Of a stretch of DNA of 6,995 nucleotides, positions 6,300 through 6,995 are shown one piece after another. The stretch's first letter is position 1. Every line of letters begins with the position of its first letter. Source of the stretch: CAYLLN01 sp040901775 (GTDB lineage: Bacteria > Planctomycetota > Planctomycetia > Pirellulales > Pirellulaceae); contig JBBDYF010000055.1 of assembly GCA_040901775.1 (NCBI GenBank), positions 1-6,995 of the forward strand, given 5' to 3'. The translations under genes were made by a program, and so were the position numbers. The notes beneath the pieces are model-generated. The model was not told the origin of the DNA and did not search any database. It was given only the letters and a program-made list of their open reading frames with translations.

Positions 6300-6944
6300 G
6301 TGCCAACGATCCTTTCCATCAATGTCGGCCGGGTAGCCGTGCATACCGACGACCGGGCTGCCGACGGCAACGACCGCCGTTGGACGACCGCGTTCTTCAA
6401 GACGCCGGTTGCCGGGCCGGTCGCAGCCGGATCACTGGGGCTGGCAGGCGACCAACAAGCCAACCAGATCCATCATGGCGGGCTCGACAAGGCGGCGCTC
6501 GCCTATTCGGTCGATCACTACCCGTTCTGGCAAGCGCACCTGGGCATTCCCGACATGCCGTTGGGCGGGTTTGGCGAAAACCTATTGATCGCCGGGGTGG
6601 ATGAAAATAGCGTCTGCATCGGCGACGTTTGGCGGGCCGGCGATGCGAAGCTTCAGGTGTCGCAGCCCAGGCAGCCCTGCTGGAAGATGTCGCGTCGCTG
6701 GCGGATTCAAGACTTGGCTCAGCAGGTGGTCGCGAACGGCAAAAGCGGCTGGTACTTGCGCGTGCTCGTGGGAGGGACCATTTCGGCTGGCAGCGAAATG
6801 GAACTGATCGAGCGGCCCTATCCTGCCTGGACGGTGGCCCGCGCCAGCCAGGTGATGCACCACCGCCAGAACGATCTGACGTTGGCGGCGGAACTGGCCG
6901 CGTTGCCGGAACTGTCGGCCAGTTGGAAAGCGACGCTCAAGTAA
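6300..6944 (+). CDS. MOSC domain-containing protein, YiiM-like
   Basis: This is a 214-residue MOSC-domain protein that resembles Escherichia coli YiiM over its whole length. MOSC proteins bind molybdenum cofactor through a conserved Cys; YiiM is linked to reductive detoxification of N-hydroxylated base analogues. Seen in order: ILSINVGR (4-11), FFKTPVAGPV (32-41), GLAGDQQANQIHHGG (47-61), YSVDHYPFW (69-77), FGENL (91-95), VCIGDVWRAG (105-114), VSQPRQPCWKMSRRW (120-134) with the presumed Mo-ligand Cys127, and GWYLRVL (150-156). The C-terminal part (WTVARASQVMHH...LAALPELSASWK) fits the small helical domain found after MOSC in YiiM. Translation begins at GTG 6300. The gene is divergent from DUF1501 and separate from the cys locus. 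The family is certain; the substrate is unknown. Confidence 0.93.
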   Translation: MPTILSINVGRVAVHTDDRAADGNDRRWTTAFFKTPVAGPVAAGSLGLAGDQQANQIHHGGLDKAALAYSVDHYPFWQAHLGIPDMPLGGFGENLLIAGVDENSVCIGDVWRAGDAKLQVSQPRQPCWKMSRRWRIQDLAQQVVANGKSGWYLRVLVGGTISAGSEMELIERPYPAWTVARASQVMHHRQNDLTLAAELAALPELSASWKATLK

Positions 6945-6952
6945 CCGTTCAC

Positions 6953-6964
6953 ACCCCGAGGGGT
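6953..6964 (+). terminator. Small G/C hairpin after the MOSC stop
   Basis: ACCC (6953-6956) pairs with GGGT (6961-6964) around the tetraloop CGAG, 8 bases after the MOSC stop. The stem is short and no T-run follows before the window ends, so it is only a weak terminator candidate. Confidence 0.2.
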
Positions 6965-6995
6965 TGAGCGGAGGAAATTGGTCTTCGCGCGGAAG

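Noticed and set aside
6970..6980. GGAGG followed by TTG at the right edge as the start of another gene
   Set aside because: The spacing is only 3 bases and the window ends 15 bases later, so no coding sequence can be judged.

Overview
The window looks like chromosomal DNA of an environmental planctomycete, probably Pirellulales-like. The main reasons are a Tat-exported DUF1501 protein with the N-terminal pattern typical of that phylum, a high G+C content (about 60-70% in the conserved genes by hand count of sample lines), and starts that mostly lack a Shine-Dalgarno sequence. The lineage is an inference from gene content; no rRNA or other marker is present.

Layout, left to right. (1) A small DCC-family (DUF393) thiol-redox protein on the + strand, whose stop codon lies in a perfect 8-bp hairpin. 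(2) A sulfate-activation locus on the + strand: cysD (sulfate adenylyltransferase small subunit), then about 1 kb holding two unrecognised ORFs of clearly lower G+C and a short repeat-like gap, then a fused cysNC gene (GTPase subunit of sulfate adenylyltransferase plus adenylylsulfate kinase). (3) A convergent DUF1501 gene on the - strand, whose stop is only 7 bases from the cysNC stop. (4) A 326-base spacer with an imperfect inverted repeat. (5) A YiiM-like MOSC-domain gene on the + strand with a GTG start and a good Shine-Dalgarno.

CysD and CysNC together convert sulfate to adenylylsulfate (APS), with GTP hydrolysis driving the reaction, and then phosphorylate APS to PAPS. No reductive genes (cysH, cysI, cysJ) are in the window, so it cannot be told whether PAPS feeds cysteine synthesis or sulfation. 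The DCC, DUF1501 and MOSC genes have no clear functional tie to sulfate activation.

The most interesting part is the stretch between cysD and cysNC. Two genes that are normally adjacent are separated by unknown ORFs with different base composition, arranged so that they could be one frameshifted gene, followed by a pair of near-identical small hairpins inside what may be a dispersed repeat. The rest is ordinary planctomycete chromosome. I found no rRNA, tRNA, CRISPR array, transposase, integrase or recognisable defence system.
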